A DNA stretch of 64,000 bases, taken from NCBI RefSeq assembly GCF_009184865.1, contig NZ_CP045096.1, positions 8,742,001 through 8,806,000 on the forward strand. Reading direction: 5' to 3'. Shown one piece after another: positions 45,715-55,074 of the stretch. Position 1 is the first letter of the stretch; each line of letters begins with the position of its first letter. Both the position numbers and the translations under genes were made by a program. A model generated the notes under the pieces. That model saw only the letters and a list, made by a program, of their open reading frames with translations, was not told the DNA's origin and searched no databases. This stretch comes from Streptomyces phaeolivaceus (lineage in GTDB: Bacteria; Actinomycetota; Actinomycetes; Streptomycetales; Streptomycetaceae).

Positions 45715-47832
45715 ATGAGCGGCGGCGAGGAAGGCAACGGCGGCCACGGCAACATCATCGGCGGAGCCGCTCAGGTGTGGGGCGGCGTGGTCCAGACGGG
45801 TGATGTGTACGGCGACATCCACACCCATGTGTCCCCACCCGCCGCGCCGGTCACCCCTGTGCCTGCCCCTCGTCAACTGCCCCCTGCTGTACGTCACTTC
45901 ACGGACAGAGAAGGCGACCTTGCCGCACTCGGGCGGTTGCTTTCGCGCCGCGTCGGGCTGATCGTGGTGTCCGGGCAGGCCGGGGTGGGCAAGTCCTCTC
46001 TGGTGAACCGGTGGCTCCGCCGCATCGGCGACGACTTTCCCGACGGGCAGCTCTACGCCGACCTGCGCGGCCACGACCTTGCCGACGCGGCCCGGCCGGG
46101 TGAGATCCTCGGACGATTCCTCCGCTCGCTGTACTCCGGCCCGGTGCCGGCCGACACGGCCGAACAGAGCGCGTTGTGGCGCTCCCTCACCTCCGGCATG
46201 CGCCTCGCCATCCTGCTCGACAACGCCTGCACCGCAGCTCAGGCCCGGCCGCTCCTGCCGGGCTCCGACGAGAGCCTCGTCGTCGTCACCGGCCGCCGTA
46301 GGCTGTCCGGGCTCGGAATCGACGGAGCGGTGTTCCACACCCTGGACGTGATGCCGCCCGACGCGGCGGAGGAACTGCTGAGCAGAGCCGTCGGCCGGGA
46401 GCGAGTGGCCGACGACCCGGCAGCCGCGCGTGAAGTGGTCAGCCTGTGCGCGGGTCTGCCCCTCGCGGTGTGCGTGGCATCGGCCCGGCTGGCTGCCCGC
46501 CCACGGCAGCCTCTGCGAGCCCTGGCGGAGGCGCTGGCCCGACCCGACGACCGACTGGCCGTCCTGGCCGTTGAGGGAGAGGCAGCGGTGCGCGGAGCCC
46601 TTGACGAGTCCTACCGGGTCCTGCCTGCCCCGGCTGCGCGGCTCTACCGCCTGCTGGGGCAACTGCCCACACCCGATCTGGACAGCAGGCTCGCCGCGGC
46701 GGCCGGTGCCCTCACCCTCGACGAAGCGGACGGGCTGCTCGACGTCCTCGTCGAGTCCCACCTCCTCCAGGACCTCGGCGAGGACCGCTACCGCTTCCAC
46801 GACCTCATCCGGCTGCACGCCCGTCAGCGCGGAGTCGGCAACGAACGCGACGAGGCGTTGCGCCGGTCGGCCGATTGGTATGTGGCGGCTGCCACCACCG
46901 CTGAACGGCTCATCACTCCCGCGCAGTCCACCCTGGAGCGCGCCGACGAGCGCCGACCGGATCCCGAAGCGCCGTTCACCGACGAACCGGGTGCCCTGAC
47001 CTGGTTGGACCGGCACCGCGCGAATCTGATGGCCGTACTGCGTGCCTCCGCCGAACGCCAATGGTCCACACTGACCTGGCAGCTAGTCGACGCCATGTGG
47101 CCACTCTTCCTCCGTCTGCGTCCCTACGATCTGTGGATCGAAGCCCATGAACTGGGCCTCGCCGCCGCGCGGTGTGCCGGGCATGCCGAGGCGGAGCGCC
47201 AGATGCTCAACTCCGGTGCCATCGGACTGAGCGCGGCCCGCCGTACCGATGAGGCCATCACCTGGTACGCCGCCTCGCGCGACGCCGCACGGGCGGCCGG
47301 TGACCGCAGGGACGAAGGGCAGGCGCTGCTCGGTCTGGGAGCGGTCCACTACGAGACCGGGCGTCTCACCGAAGCCGTCCCGTACTTGGAGGAGGCCATC
47401 TCCCTGTGGGAGGACGTCGGTTATCCGCGTGGCACGGGACTGGCTCGCACGGTGCTCGGCGAGATCGCCATGGCCTCGGGTGAACTGACTTCGGCCGTCC
47501 GGCACTTCGAGAGCGCGTATGCCATCCTCATGGCCGTGCGGGACGCGCACGATGCCGCGCGTGCGCTGGCCTTCCTGGGGAGGGCGCGAGCCCGTTCCGG
47601 CGAGACGGAGGGCATGGAGCAACTCCGCCTCGCTCTGGGGACGTTCGAGCGCTCAGGTGCGGTGCACTGGCAGGCACGCACCCTGGAGATGCTGGGACAG
47701 TCCGCGCAGGACGCGGGCGACCTGGAGGCCGCCCGCGAGCACTATCAGCGGGCGCTGCCGTTGTCCACGACGGTCAGTGTGGACGACGCGCGCCGGGTGA
47801 GTGCGCGACTCGACAGCCTGTCGGGTGGTTGA
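45715..47832 (+). CDS. NB-ARC/tetratricopeptide STAND protein
   Basis: 705 aa from the ATG at 45715 behind GGAGGCGGAG. A Gly/Val-rich N-terminus (N-I-I-G-G-A-A-Q, G-V-V-Q-T-G-D-V-Y-G-D-I-H) of the kind seen in streptomycete STAND proteins leads into NB-ARC. Walker A is G-Q-A-G-V-G-K-S-S (~85-93), followed by L-A-I-L-L-D-N and G-L-P-L-A-V. The C-terminal ~280 residues contain TPRs. Homologous in its core to the divergent SARP gene but without the DNA-binding/BTAD part. It may act as a sensor switch or a partner of the SARP (inference). Its 3' end overlaps a small minus-strand gene. Confidence 0.85.
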   Translation: MSGGEEGNGGHGNIIGGAAQVWGGVVQTGDVYGDIHTHVSPPAAPVTPVPAPRQLPPAVRHFTDREGDLAALGRLLSRRVGLIVVSGQAGVGKSSLVNRWLRRIGDDFPDGQLYADLRGHDLADAARPGEILGRFLRSLYSGPVPADTAEQSALWRSLTSGMRLAILLDNACTAAQARPLLPGSDESLVVVTGRRRLSGLGIDGAVFHTLDVMPPDAAEELLSRAVGRERVADDPAAAREVVSLCAGLPLAVCVASARLAARPRQPLRALAEALARPDDRLAVLAVEGEAAVRGALDESYRVLPAPAARLYRLLGQLPTPDLDSRLAAAAGALTLDEADGLLDVLVESHLLQDLGEDRYRFHDLIRLHARQRGVGNERDEALRRSADWYVAAATTAERLITPAQSTLERADERRPDPEAPFTDEPGALTWLDRHRANLMAVLRASAERQWSTLTWQLVDAMWPLFLRLRPYDLWIEAHELGLAAARCAGHAEAERQMLNSGAIGLSAARRTDEAITWYAASRDAARAAGDRRDEGQALLGLGAVHYETGRLTEAVPYLEEAISLWEDVGYPRGTGLARTVLGEIAMASGELTSAVRHFESAYAILMAVRDAHDAARALAFLGRARARSGETEGMEQLRLALGTFERSGAVHWQARTLEMLGQSAQDAGDLEAAREHYQRALPLSTTVSVDDARRVSARLDSLSGG

Positions 47833-48161
47833 CGCGTCCGGGTAACGGTCAGCCATGCCGCACCCGTCAACCGCAGGACCACCAGGAGACAGCCGGGGTA
47901 CGCGGCCAGAAGAACGCTCGCTTCCCGGACCGCCACCTCGAGGCTCGGCCTCGGCCGGCCACCGAGGAGCACGTCCGCCAGATCGCGGCGGCAGGCGAGG
48001 TCATCAACGTCGCCCCACAGGCACTCGGCGAACCATGTGTGACAGGTCGGCCTGGGCTCGTGGCTGGTCCGGGGCCGCACAAGGACGTGGGTGACCGGGC
48101 TGGAGACGATTGTCCGGGATCGGTCACCCGACTCCTCACGGCTCCTCCTGGACGCGGTCAT
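47745..48161 (-). CDS. Hypothetical protein coupled to the GT-B-like gene
   Basis: 138 aa. The ATG overlaps the upstream gene's TGA (ATGA) and has GGGAG about eight bases before it. Arg/Ser-rich N-terminus, a central H-T-W-F-A-E-C-L-W-G-D-V-D-D-L stretch, and one hydrophobic segment A-S-V-L-L-A-A-Y-P-G-C-L-L-V-V-L. No family recognised. The 3' end runs 88 bases antisense into the NB-ARC gene. Support is the RBS and coupling; it fills what would otherwise be a 325-base gap. Confidence 0.5.
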   Translation of the reverse strand: MTASRRSREESGDRSRTIVSSPVTHVLVRPRTSHEPRPTCHTWFAECLWGDVDDLACRRDLADVLLGGRPRPSLEVAVREASVLLAAYPGCLLVVLRLTGAAWLTVTRTRQPPDRLSSRALTRRASSTLTVVDNGSAR

Positions 48162-49402
48162 GCCGATACTCCCAGGTCGGCGTCGGGCCAGATCCTTGCG
48201 GCGTCGGGTACGGGAAGGATCCGGGTCGCCGGAGCGTGGGCCGGCTGGCCAAGTCCCAGCAGCCGGTAAAGCAGCGCCCGCATATTGCGGTTGAAGCATC
48301 CCGGTTGCGAGGTGATGCGGGCCGCGATCGGCTCGTACGCGGAGCGGCGGTACTCGGTGGTCGCGTACGCGAACTGCCCGGTCAAGGGATGGAACGGCGA
48401 GAGGACCGGAGCCACCAGGGCCAGGTCGGCTGCCGGTGAGGCAGGGTTGGTCTCGTTCTCCGACGCACCTGCCAGAAGGATCGGGGCCTGCGTGAGTGTG
48501 CTGTACAGGGTCACCGAGCCGTGGTCCCCCACTACGAGGTCGGCGGCGCAGAGGACCGGACGCCAGTCCATGTCGGGGGGTACGACCCCCAGGCCGCGTT
48601 CGGTCCAGGAGGCGAGCCAGGCGCGTACCTGACGGGAGCCGTGGCCGGACCATACGTTGGGATGGACGAGGGCGACGAGGCGATCGCCGCCGTCGCGAAG
48701 CTCGTCCACGAGGCGAGGCAGGAGATTCTCGAAGTGGGCGAAGGCCGACTCGGGGCCCCAGGTCGAAGCAACCGCGATCATGCGCCGGCTGTCGTGGAGC
48801 CCCAACGCCCGCCGGTAGGCATCCCGTTCGGGCAGGCTGGCGGCGATGCGGTCGTGCGCCGGGTCTCCGACCACATGGGCGACGGGCAGCGCTTCGGGGC
48901 AGGAGCGGGCAAGTGCGTCACGATCGCCCTCGTGGGCCAGGACCACAGCGGCCGGGGGCTCGCCCCCGGGGCACAGGTCCTCCCGGCGCAACCCGAAGAC
49001 CGGTGAGTCCGCCACTCCGGCGAAGCGCTTCAGGAAGCGGGCGCCGTGCGGCAACAGCACCACACGGGCCCGCACACGCTCCATCGCGCGGGGACCCGCG
49101 GCGACCGCGAGGTCGAAGTCGGTGCGCGCCGCCTCCTTCCAGGGCAGAACCATGCCGCCCGTCTGCCTGAGGTAGCGGACGGTGCCGTCGCTGAGTTCGT
49201 GCGGCGGGACGGTGAAGACGACCTGGATGCGGAAGTCCGATTCCAGCAACGCGACGACGTCCAGGAGACGCTTGACGTACGTGACCGTGTGCGCGACCAC
49301 CAGGACGGTTCTGCGCCCGGTCAGTGTCAGCCACTGCCGGGCCGGGGCCCTGTGGATCCGCGGGAGGCGCGAGGACTGAGCGGGTGTACTGAATGCCGAC
49401 AT
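48158..49402 (-). CDS. CDP-glycerol glycerophosphotransferase/GT-B-like protein
   Basis: 414 aa from the ATG at 49402 (GGGGG upstream). A Rossmann-like N-terminal half starts V-L-V-V-A-H-T-V-T-Y-V-K-R-L-L-D. The C-terminal half has V-A-L-V-H-P-N-V-W, then A-A-D-L-V-V-G-D-H-G-S-V-T-L-Y-S, which resembles the D-x-S-S nucleotide/phosphate site of TagB/TagF enzymes. This suggests transfer of a nucleotide-activated group, but the acceptor and donor are unknown and some such proteins are only annotated hypothetical. First gene of a two-gene minus-strand unit with the 138-aa protein. Confidence 0.65.
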   Translation of the reverse strand: MSAFSTPAQSSRLPRIHRAPARQWLTLTGRRTVLVVAHTVTYVKRLLDVVALLESDFRIQVVFTVPPHELSDGTVRYLRQTGGMVLPWKEAARTDFDLAVAAGPRAMERVRARVVLLPHGARFLKRFAGVADSPVFGLRREDLCPGGEPPAAVVLAHEGDRDALARSCPEALPVAHVVGDPAHDRIAASLPERDAYRRALGLHDSRRMIAVASTWGPESAFAHFENLLPRLVDELRDGGDRLVALVHPNVWSGHGSRQVRAWLASWTERGLGVVPPDMDWRPVLCAADLVVGDHGSVTLYSTLTQAPILLAGASENETNPASPAADLALVAPVLSPFHPLTGQFAYATTEYRRSAYEPIAARITSQPGCFNRNMRALLYRLLGLGQPAHAPATRILPVPDAARIWPDADLGVSA

Positions 49403-49534
49403 GACATCCCCCGTGTCGTACAGCCGATTGGATACGAGCACTCGTTCCCGCGCGACCGGACACCGCCCTTGCCGGTTCCTTGCAGAATCCTTGCCCGGCC
49501 GCGGAGACGGTCGGACGTCGCTCCGATTTCGGTC

Positions 49535-50761
49535 TCAGCCCACCACGGCCTCATGCACCAACCGCTTCAACTCCGGATACACCGAGAACGAAGACCGCCG
49601 TCGCACCTGCGTCATGAACTGCACCGTCAGATCCCGCCGGGGATCCACCCAGAAGACCGTCGTCGCGGCCCCGGTCCACCCGAACGTGCCGAGGGAGGAA
49701 GGGCATTCCGTCGCCGTCGGGTCGATCACCACGGACACCCCGAGGCCGAACCCGATGCCCGTATTGCCCGACTGCCGGTGGGTCGGACTGCCGTACGTAC
49801 GGATGTCCGCACCCCCCGGCAGCTGATTCGTGGCCATCATGGCGACCGACTCGGCGGACAGCAGCCGCACACCGTCGAGTTCACCGCGCCGCCGCAGGAA
49901 CTCGGCGAACCGGTGGTAGTCGTGGGCCGAGGCGACCATGCCGCCGCTGCCGGACAGGAAGCGCGGACGCCCGCGCACCGGGAGACCGGGGACGGGAGCG
50001 ATCGAGCCGTCCTCCTGTTCGCCGTACAACTCGGCGAGCCGCTCGCCCTGTTCGGGGGTGATCTGGAACCCCGCGTCCGTCATCCCCAACGGCCCGAGGA
50101 TACGCTCGGCGAAGAACACGTCGAGGTCCTGCCCCGACACGACCTCGACGATCCGGCCGAGGACGTTGGTGGAGACGGAGTAGTTCCACTGCGAGCCCGG
50201 CTCGAACTGCAGGGGCAGGCTCGCGTACTCCGCGCATGTCTGCGCGAGGGTGGCACCCGGGCGGACGGAGTTCTCCAGGCCCGCGTCGCGGTACAGCGCG
50301 TCCACGGGGTGGTCGTAGTAGAAGCCGAAGGTCAGGCCCGAGGTGTGGGTCATCAGATGACGGACGAGAATCGGCTGCTCGGCCGGACGGGTCCGGACGT
50401 CGGCGCCCGCACCGGACTCGTACACGCGCGGCTCGGCGAACTCCGGGAGGTAGCGGGAGACCGGGTCCGTGAGCGACAGCCGCCCCTCCTCGATCAGTAT
50501 CAGCGCGGCGACCGAGGTGACGGGCTTCGTCATGGAGTAGACCCGCCACAACGTGTCCGTCCCGACGGGGAGTCCGGCCTTGCGGTCGCGCTGTCCGTAC
50601 GTCGTGAGGTGGGCGACGCGCCCGCCGCGGGCCAGTGACAGCAGATAGCCGGGCAGCCGGCCCTCGTCGACCTGGAGGGCCAGGTACTCGTCCAGACGGG
50701 CCAGGGTCCTGGGGTCGAGGCCGGCCTCGCGCGGCTCTGTCTCTCGGCGCAGTCGTTCCAT
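49535..50761 (-). CDS. Serine hydrolase, beta-lactamase/class C esterase family
   Basis: 408 aa; GGAGGAG lies upstream of the ATG at 50761. Serine beta-lactamase-fold motifs: S-M-T-K (nucleophile Ser and Lys), Y-S-V in W-N-Y-S-V-S-T-N, and a C-terminal W-T-G-A-A-T-T in the K/H-T-G position. There is no signal peptide, so it is probably a cytoplasmic esterase/beta-lactamase-like enzyme rather than a secreted resistance enzyme. It starts 26 bases after the MFS exporter and is probably in the same TetR-controlled transcript. Confidence 0.83.
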   Translation of the reverse strand: MERLRRETEPREAGLDPRTLARLDEYLALQVDEGRLPGYLLSLARGGRVAHLTTYGQRDRKAGLPVGTDTLWRVYSMTKPVTSVAALILIEEGRLSLTDPVSRYLPEFAEPRVYESGAGADVRTRPAEQPILVRHLMTHTSGLTFGFYYDHPVDALYRDAGLENSVRPGATLAQTCAEYASLPLQFEPGSQWNYSVSTNVLGRIVEVVSGQDLDVFFAERILGPLGMTDAGFQITPEQGERLAELYGEQEDGSIAPVPGLPVRGRPRFLSGSGGMVASAHDYHRFAEFLRRRGELDGVRLLSAESVAMMATNQLPGGADIRTYGSPTHRQSGNTGIGFGLGVSVVIDPTATECPSSLGTFGWTGAATTVFWVDPRRDLTVQFMTQVRRRSSFSVYPELKRLVHEAVVG

Positions 50762-50786
50762 GGTGGTTCTCCTCCGGTGGCCCGGG

Positions 50787-52265
50787 TCACGGCTCGCGTT
50801 CATGCTTGTCGCCCTCACGCTTCTTGCCTTCATCGTTCCGTACTGATCGCGTTCCATCCCTCGCGGGGCGGGCGGGTCGGGGCATTCGTAGGGCAAGAGG
50901 CGCACCGAGCGCGGCCACACCGGACAGGAGCAGCAGCGCGGTGCCCGTGCCGAGCGGCATCAGCGTGGTCGCGGCGGCCACCCCGAGCGCCGGGCCGACG
51001 TTCATCGCGGTCTGCTGAAGCCCGCCCGCCACCCCCGCCGACTCCGCCGGGGCATGCCGTACGACGACGGCGGTCGCGGTGACCATCAGCGCGCCGAAAC
51101 CGGCCCCCAGCAGCAGGAATCCGCCCCCGATCGACACGGCGGACGATCCCGGGCCGAGTCCGGACAGCGCCAGCACACCGGCGGTGAGCAGCACCGTCCC
51201 CGTGAGGGCCGTGGGCCGGGCGCCCCACCGGCGCAGCAGTACGGCCGACAGCGGCGCTCCGAGCACCATCATCACGCCGCCGGGCAGCGCGACCAGGCTC
51301 GTGCGCAGCGGGTCCATGCCGAGGACGTCCTGGAGGACGAAGCTGCACACGAACAGCGCGCCGAGCATCGCCGCCGACGCTGCCACCAGCACCCCGAGCG
51401 CCGCACGGACGGTGGCCGAGCCCAGCACGGCCGGCGGCAACAGCGGTTCGGGCGTACGGCGTTCATGGCGGACGAGGGCGAAGGCGGAGACGGCGGCGAT
51501 CAGCAGGCCGAGCACACCGGTCACCGTCCAGCCGTGCTCGGGCACCCCGACCAGGGTGTGCACGAGAGCCGCCAGGGCCACGGCGAGAAGGGCGGCGCCG
51601 GGCAGGTCGAGGCGGGTGCCGCGGACCCGTGGCCCGTCCACCGTCTCCGGGGCGCTCACCGCCGGGCGTACCGTCAGCGCCAGCACGCCCATGACCAGCG
51701 CCGGTACGACGTTGAGGAAGAACACCGCCCGCCAGCCGAGCCGCGCGACGAGCACACCGCCGACCAGTGGCCCGGTGGCGACCGCGACCCCGATGGCGCT
51801 GGTCCGCAGCGCGATGGGCATCCCCAGCCGGTCGGGCGGGAACGCGGCCCGCAGCATCCCGAGCGTGGCGGGCTGGAGCAGCGCGCCGAAGACGCCCTGG
51901 ACGACCCGCAACCCGATCACCCAGCCCACACCGGGCGCGAACCCGATCCCGGCGGAGGCGGCGCTGAACCCCAACACCCCCAAGGCGAAGACACGTTGAT
52001 GCCCGAAGCGGTCACCCAGCCGCCCCGCGAACACCAACAGCCCCGCCACCGCGATCAGATACCCCGTGCTGGTCCACTGCACCTCGGTGAGCGACGCGTC
52101 CAGGTCGCGACGCAGCGTCGGCTGGGCGATCGTCAGCACCGTTCCGTCGAGGGCGACGATCACGGCACCGAGCACACTGTTCGCGAGGGTGAGCCGGCGG
52201 CGGGCGGCGGATATCGGGCGGCCCCGCCCCTGGTCGGCCCCGGCCTGCGCGGTGGTGGCCGTCAT
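50787..52265 (-). CDS. MFS drug exporter, 14-TM DHA2 type
   Basis: 492 aa from the ATG at 52265, overlapping the TetR stop (ATGA). About 14 hydrophobic helices. MFS motif A G-R-L-G-D-R-F-G-H-Q-R-V and motif C-like G-P-L-V-G-G in helix 5 mark a drug:proton antiporter. D-G-T-V-L-T-I-A-Q-P-T-L in helix 1 is typical of the DHA2/EmrB group. A charged tail follows the last helix. Cotranscribed with a TetR repressor, a common efflux arrangement. Substrate unknown. Confidence 0.87.
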   Translation of the reverse strand: MTATTAQAGADQGRGRPISAARRRLTLANSVLGAVIVALDGTVLTIAQPTLRRDLDASLTEVQWTSTGYLIAVAGLLVFAGRLGDRFGHQRVFALGVLGFSAASAGIGFAPGVGWVIGLRVVQGVFGALLQPATLGMLRAAFPPDRLGMPIALRTSAIGVAVATGPLVGGVLVARLGWRAVFFLNVVPALVMGVLALTVRPAVSAPETVDGPRVRGTRLDLPGAALLAVALAALVHTLVGVPEHGWTVTGVLGLLIAAVSAFALVRHERRTPEPLLPPAVLGSATVRAALGVLVAASAAMLGALFVCSFVLQDVLGMDPLRTSLVALPGGVMMVLGAPLSAVLLRRWGARPTALTGTVLLTAGVLALSGLGPGSSAVSIGGGFLLLGAGFGALMVTATAVVVRHAPAESAGVAGGLQQTAMNVGPALGVAAATTLMPLGTGTALLLLSGVAALGAPLALRMPRPARPARDGTRSVRNDEGKKREGDKHEREP

Positions 52266-52846
52266 CGGCCCTCGCTCCCCAGATGCGCGTCCAGCGCGGT
52301 GCGCAGCAGGGGTGCGAAGTCGGCGGCGCCGGTGGTGAGTTGGAGGCTGCCCCAGGTCCACAGCTGGGCTATGCCGTAGAGGTTGGCCAGCAACGCGCCC
52401 GCGACCAGCCGGGCGTCGGCGTCGGGCCGGGCCCGTCCGACGAGGTCCACCAGCAGCGAGAAGATCGGCAGACTGGCGTCGCGCAGCCCCAACTCGTTGC
52501 TCTCCAGCAGATCATGACGGAACATCAGCTCGTGCATGCCCCGGTTGGTGAGCGCGAAGTCCAGATACACCCGCCCCAGCGTCGCGATCTGCTCGCGCGG
52601 ACTCCCCGTGCCCTCCCCGAGGGCGGCCGTGCCCCGGTCCGCCAGTTCCTCGAAGCCCCGGCGCGCGATCGCCGACAGCAACTCCAGATGCGTGGGGAAG
52701 TACCGGCGCGGCGCCCCGTGCGACACCCCCGCCCGCCGCGCGATCTCCCGCAGGGACAGCGCCTGCACGCCCTCCGTCGTCACCAACTCGACCCCGACGT
52801 CGACCAGCCGGGCCCGCAGCCCCGCGTTCGGCTCGCTCACAGACAC
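52262..52846 (-). CDS. TetR family repressor of the exporter operon
   Basis: 194 aa; starts GTG at 52846 or GTG at 52840. Neither has a Shine-Dalgarno, so leaderless or weak initiation is possible. HTH at ~28-50 (S-L-R-E-I-A-R-R-A-G-V-S-H-G-A-P-R-R-Y-F). The C-terminal ligand domain resembles the TetR_C (WHG/AcrR-like) groups. Two near-palindromic operators overlap its start, indicating autorepression and coordinate control of the coupled exporter and hydrolase genes. Confidence 0.86.
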   Translation of the reverse strand: MSVSEPNAGLRARLVDVGVELVTTEGVQALSLREIARRAGVSHGAPRRYFPTHLELLSAIARRGFEELADRGTAALGEGTGSPREQIATLGRVYLDFALTNRGMHELMFRHDLLESNELGLRDASLPIFSLLVDLVGRARPDADARLVAGALLANLYGIAQLWTWGSLQLTTGAADFAPLLRTALDAHLGSEGR

Positions 52847-52876
52847 TGTCTACCAGAGAGGCGTAGACAGTGTCTA
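52841..52876. promoter_or_regulatory. Double TetR operator
   Basis: Two copies of AGACA-N-TGTCT (52841-52851, and 52865-52875 within TAGACAGTGTCTA) are placed as a 13-bp inverted repeat of each other. The first overlaps the TetR start codon. Confidence 0.78.
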
Positions 52877-52884
52877 CCGGCCTG

Positions 52885-52938
52885 GTCGAACGGGTCGAAC
52901 GGGGCGGACGGGTCGAACGGGGCGGACGGGGCGGACGG
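52885..52938. repeat. Six 9-bp tandem units (two alternating forms)
   Basis: GTCGAACGG and GGCGGACGG units run from 52885 to 52938 in the spacer between the TetR promoter and the next minus-strand gene. No gene reads through it convincingly. Confidence 0.85.
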
Positions 52939-52971
52939 GTTGCACCGGCTGAACCGGATCCGCTCGCTGAT

Positions 52972-53556
52972 CTACTCCTTGCCGCGGTCGTCCGCCCTCT
53001 CCAGCACGCACAGCCGGCCCTCGTCGGGGTCGCCGATGTACGCCCACAGCACCGGGTTCTTCGACGTTCCCCGTGCCTCGTACTGGCCCCACACCCCGCC
53101 GGGCGTGAAGGTGAGGTGGACCGTCGATACGCGGTCGTCCTCGCCGGTGACGTTCGAGGTGCTGTGTTCCCAGGTGCCCGCGCCGGGGGTCGGGGAGGCG
53201 ACGTCGTCGAAACCGTCGTCGTCGTTGTCGTCGAAGTCGCCGCAGATCCTGGCCGACGTGAACGCCCCGCCCTCCTTCAGCACCAGACGCCCACCCTGCT
53301 CGTCCACCCACGTGCCCGTGACCTCGGCCGCGCTCATGGTCAGGGGCTCGCCGTCGGGGATGGGTGTCGACAGGCGGCTCACGACCATCAGCAGGAGGAA
53401 ACCGCCGATCCCGAGCACGAACAGCAGCCCGCACCCCGCCAGACCGACGAGCGGGACGAGCAGACCGATCCGCCAACGCCGCCTGCTCGTCTCGGCCGAC
53501 GGCCACCCCTGCCATGGCGGCGGAGTGCCTCTGTAAGGGTCCTCGGCGCGCTTCAA
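52972..53556 (-). CDS. Single-pass membrane protein, unknown function
   Basis: 194 aa from a TTG at 53556 with GGGGGA upstream. A short basic cytoplasmic N-terminus (R-R-R-W-R) leads into one TM segment (~30-58, I-G-L-L-V-P-L-V-G-L-A-G-C-G-L-L-F-V-L-G-I). The ~135-residue extracytoplasmic domain has T-G-T-W-V-D-E-Q-G-G-R-L-V-L and an acidic D-F-D-D-N-D-D-D-G-F-D-D stretch. The pattern (V-T-G-T-W...G-G-x-L-x-L) resembles small lipocalin-like secreted domains of Streptomyces hypotheticals. Function unknown; neighbours give no clue. Confidence 0.7.
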   Translation of the reverse strand: MKRAEDPYRGTPPPWQGWPSAETSRRRWRIGLLVPLVGLAGCGLLFVLGIGGFLLLMVVSRLSTPIPDGEPLTMSAAEVTGTWVDEQGGRLVLKEGGAFTSARICGDFDDNDDDGFDDVASPTPGAGTWEHSTSNVTGEDDRVSTVHLTFTPGGVWGQYEARGTSKNPVLWAYIGDPDEGRLCVLERADDRGKE

Positions 53557-53733
53557 GTCTTCCCCCTGATGTGGTGCCGCGTTCTCGCGGCGTTGAGATC
53601 ATCATGCCGCCGAGCTACGCGGGCCCTCGGTGCAGGGTCGTGCTCGGGAGCCTCGTGCCGTCCGGCGTCACGCACGAGTCCCCGGACACCTCATCGGTGG
53701 CCGGGGACTCGGGGTGGGACGCATGGTCGTGGG

Positions 53734-55074
53734 TCAGGCCGCGACGCGTTCCCGGTCGTTCTTCTCGTTCGGGGTGCGGGTGCCGAGGAGTTCGGTGGGG
53801 ATCTTGTGGGTCTCGCGGGCGGTGAGCGCGGCGATGACCGGCGGGATGCACAGGGCCGAGGTGAAGAGGGCCACGGCGAACCAGTCGTCGCCGTCCGGGC
53901 CGGCGATCTGCGCGGCGAAGGTGACGGCGAAACCGGCGATGGCGAAGCCGATCTGGGTGCCGATGGCCATGCCGGACAGCCGGACCCGGGTGGAGAACAT
54001 CTCGCCGTAGAAGGAGGGCCAGATGCCGTTCGCGGCGCTGTAGACGACACCGAAGGTGACGATGCCGAGGGTCAGGATCAGCGGGTAGGCGCCGGTGGAG
54101 ATCGCCCACAGGTAGACGAACATCATCACCGCGCTGCCGGCCGCGCCGATCAGGAAGACGGGGCGGCGGCCGATGCGGTCGGAGAGCGTGGCCCACAGCG
54201 GGATCGCGGCGAGCGCCACCAGGTTGGCGAGCGCGCCCACCCACAGCATCGAGGAACGGGACAGGCCCACCGACTCGCTCGTGCCGTACGCCAGCGCCCA
54301 CACGGTGAAGATCGTGGAGACCGAGGCGACCAGCGCGCCCGCGATCACCCGGAGCACATCCGCCCAGTGCTCGCGCATCAGGATGGCCAGCGGCAGCTTG
54401 GCGACGCCCTCGGACTCGGTCTGCTGGGTGAAGGCCGGGGTCTCGTCCAGGGTGCGGCGGATGACATAGCCGACGACGGCGACCGCGATGCTCATCCAGA
54501 ACGGGACGCGCCAGCCCCAGGAGAGCAGTTGGTCCTCGGGGAGCGCGGCGATCGGGATGAAGACCAGGGTGGCGAGCAGCTGCCCGCCCTGGGTGCCGCT
54601 GAGGGTGAAGCTGGTGAAGAAGCCGCGCCGCTGCGACGGCGCGTGTTCCAGCGTCATGGAGTTGGCGCTCGCCTGCTCACCGGCGGCCGAGATGCCCTGG
54701 AGGACACGGCAGAGCACCAGAAGGACCGGGGCGAGGGTGCCGACCTGGTCGTAGGTGGGGAGGCAGCCGATCAGGAACGTCGACACACCCATCAGGATCA
54801 GCGTGAAGACCATGATCTTCTTACGGCCCAGGCGGTCGCCGTAGTGCCCGAGGAACAGCGCGCCCACCGGCCGTGCCGCGTACGCGACACCGAACGTGGC
54901 CAGCGAGAGCAGGGTCGCGGTGGCCGGGTCGGACTCGGCGAAGAAGACCGTCGGGAAGATCAGGGCGGCGGCGCTGCCGTAGATGAAGAAGTCGTAGTAC
55001 TCCAGGGCGCTGCCGATCCAGGCGGCCGTGGCGGCTTTCTTGGGCTGGCCGGGAGGTGCGGCGGGGACGGACAC
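53734..55074 (-). CDS. MHS-family MFS transporter, probable shikimate/quinate symporter
   Basis: 446 aa from the GTG at 55074, which has AAGGAG six bases upstream; a TTG at 55131 is not supported. Twelve TM helices. The N-terminus S-A-L-E-Y-Y-D-F-F-I-Y-G is the signature of the metabolite:H+ symporter group that includes ShiA and ProP. G-D-R-L-G-R-K-K is the loop 2-3 motif. Immediately beyond lie a TetR regulator, shikimate dehydrogenase and dehydroshikimate dehydratase, so import of shikimate, quinate or a related acid is the best call. Its promoter shares a motif with the shikimate dehydrogenase promoter. Confidence 0.83.
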   Translation of the reverse strand: MSVPAAPPGQPKKAATAAWIGSALEYYDFFIYGSAAALIFPTVFFAESDPATATLLSLATFGVAYAARPVGALFLGHYGDRLGRKKIMVFTLILMGVSTFLIGCLPTYDQVGTLAPVLLVLCRVLQGISAAGEQASANSMTLEHAPSQRRGFFTSFTLSGTQGGQLLATLVFIPIAALPEDQLLSWGWRVPFWMSIAVAVVGYVIRRTLDETPAFTQQTESEGVAKLPLAILMREHWADVLRVIAGALVASVSTIFTVWALAYGTSESVGLSRSSMLWVGALANLVALAAIPLWATLSDRIGRRPVFLIGAAGSAVMMFVYLWAISTGAYPLILTLGIVTFGVVYSAANGIWPSFYGEMFSTRVRLSGMAIGTQIGFAIAGFAVTFAAQIAGPDGDDWFAVALFTSALCIPPVIAALTARETHKIPTELLGTRTPNEKNDRERVAA

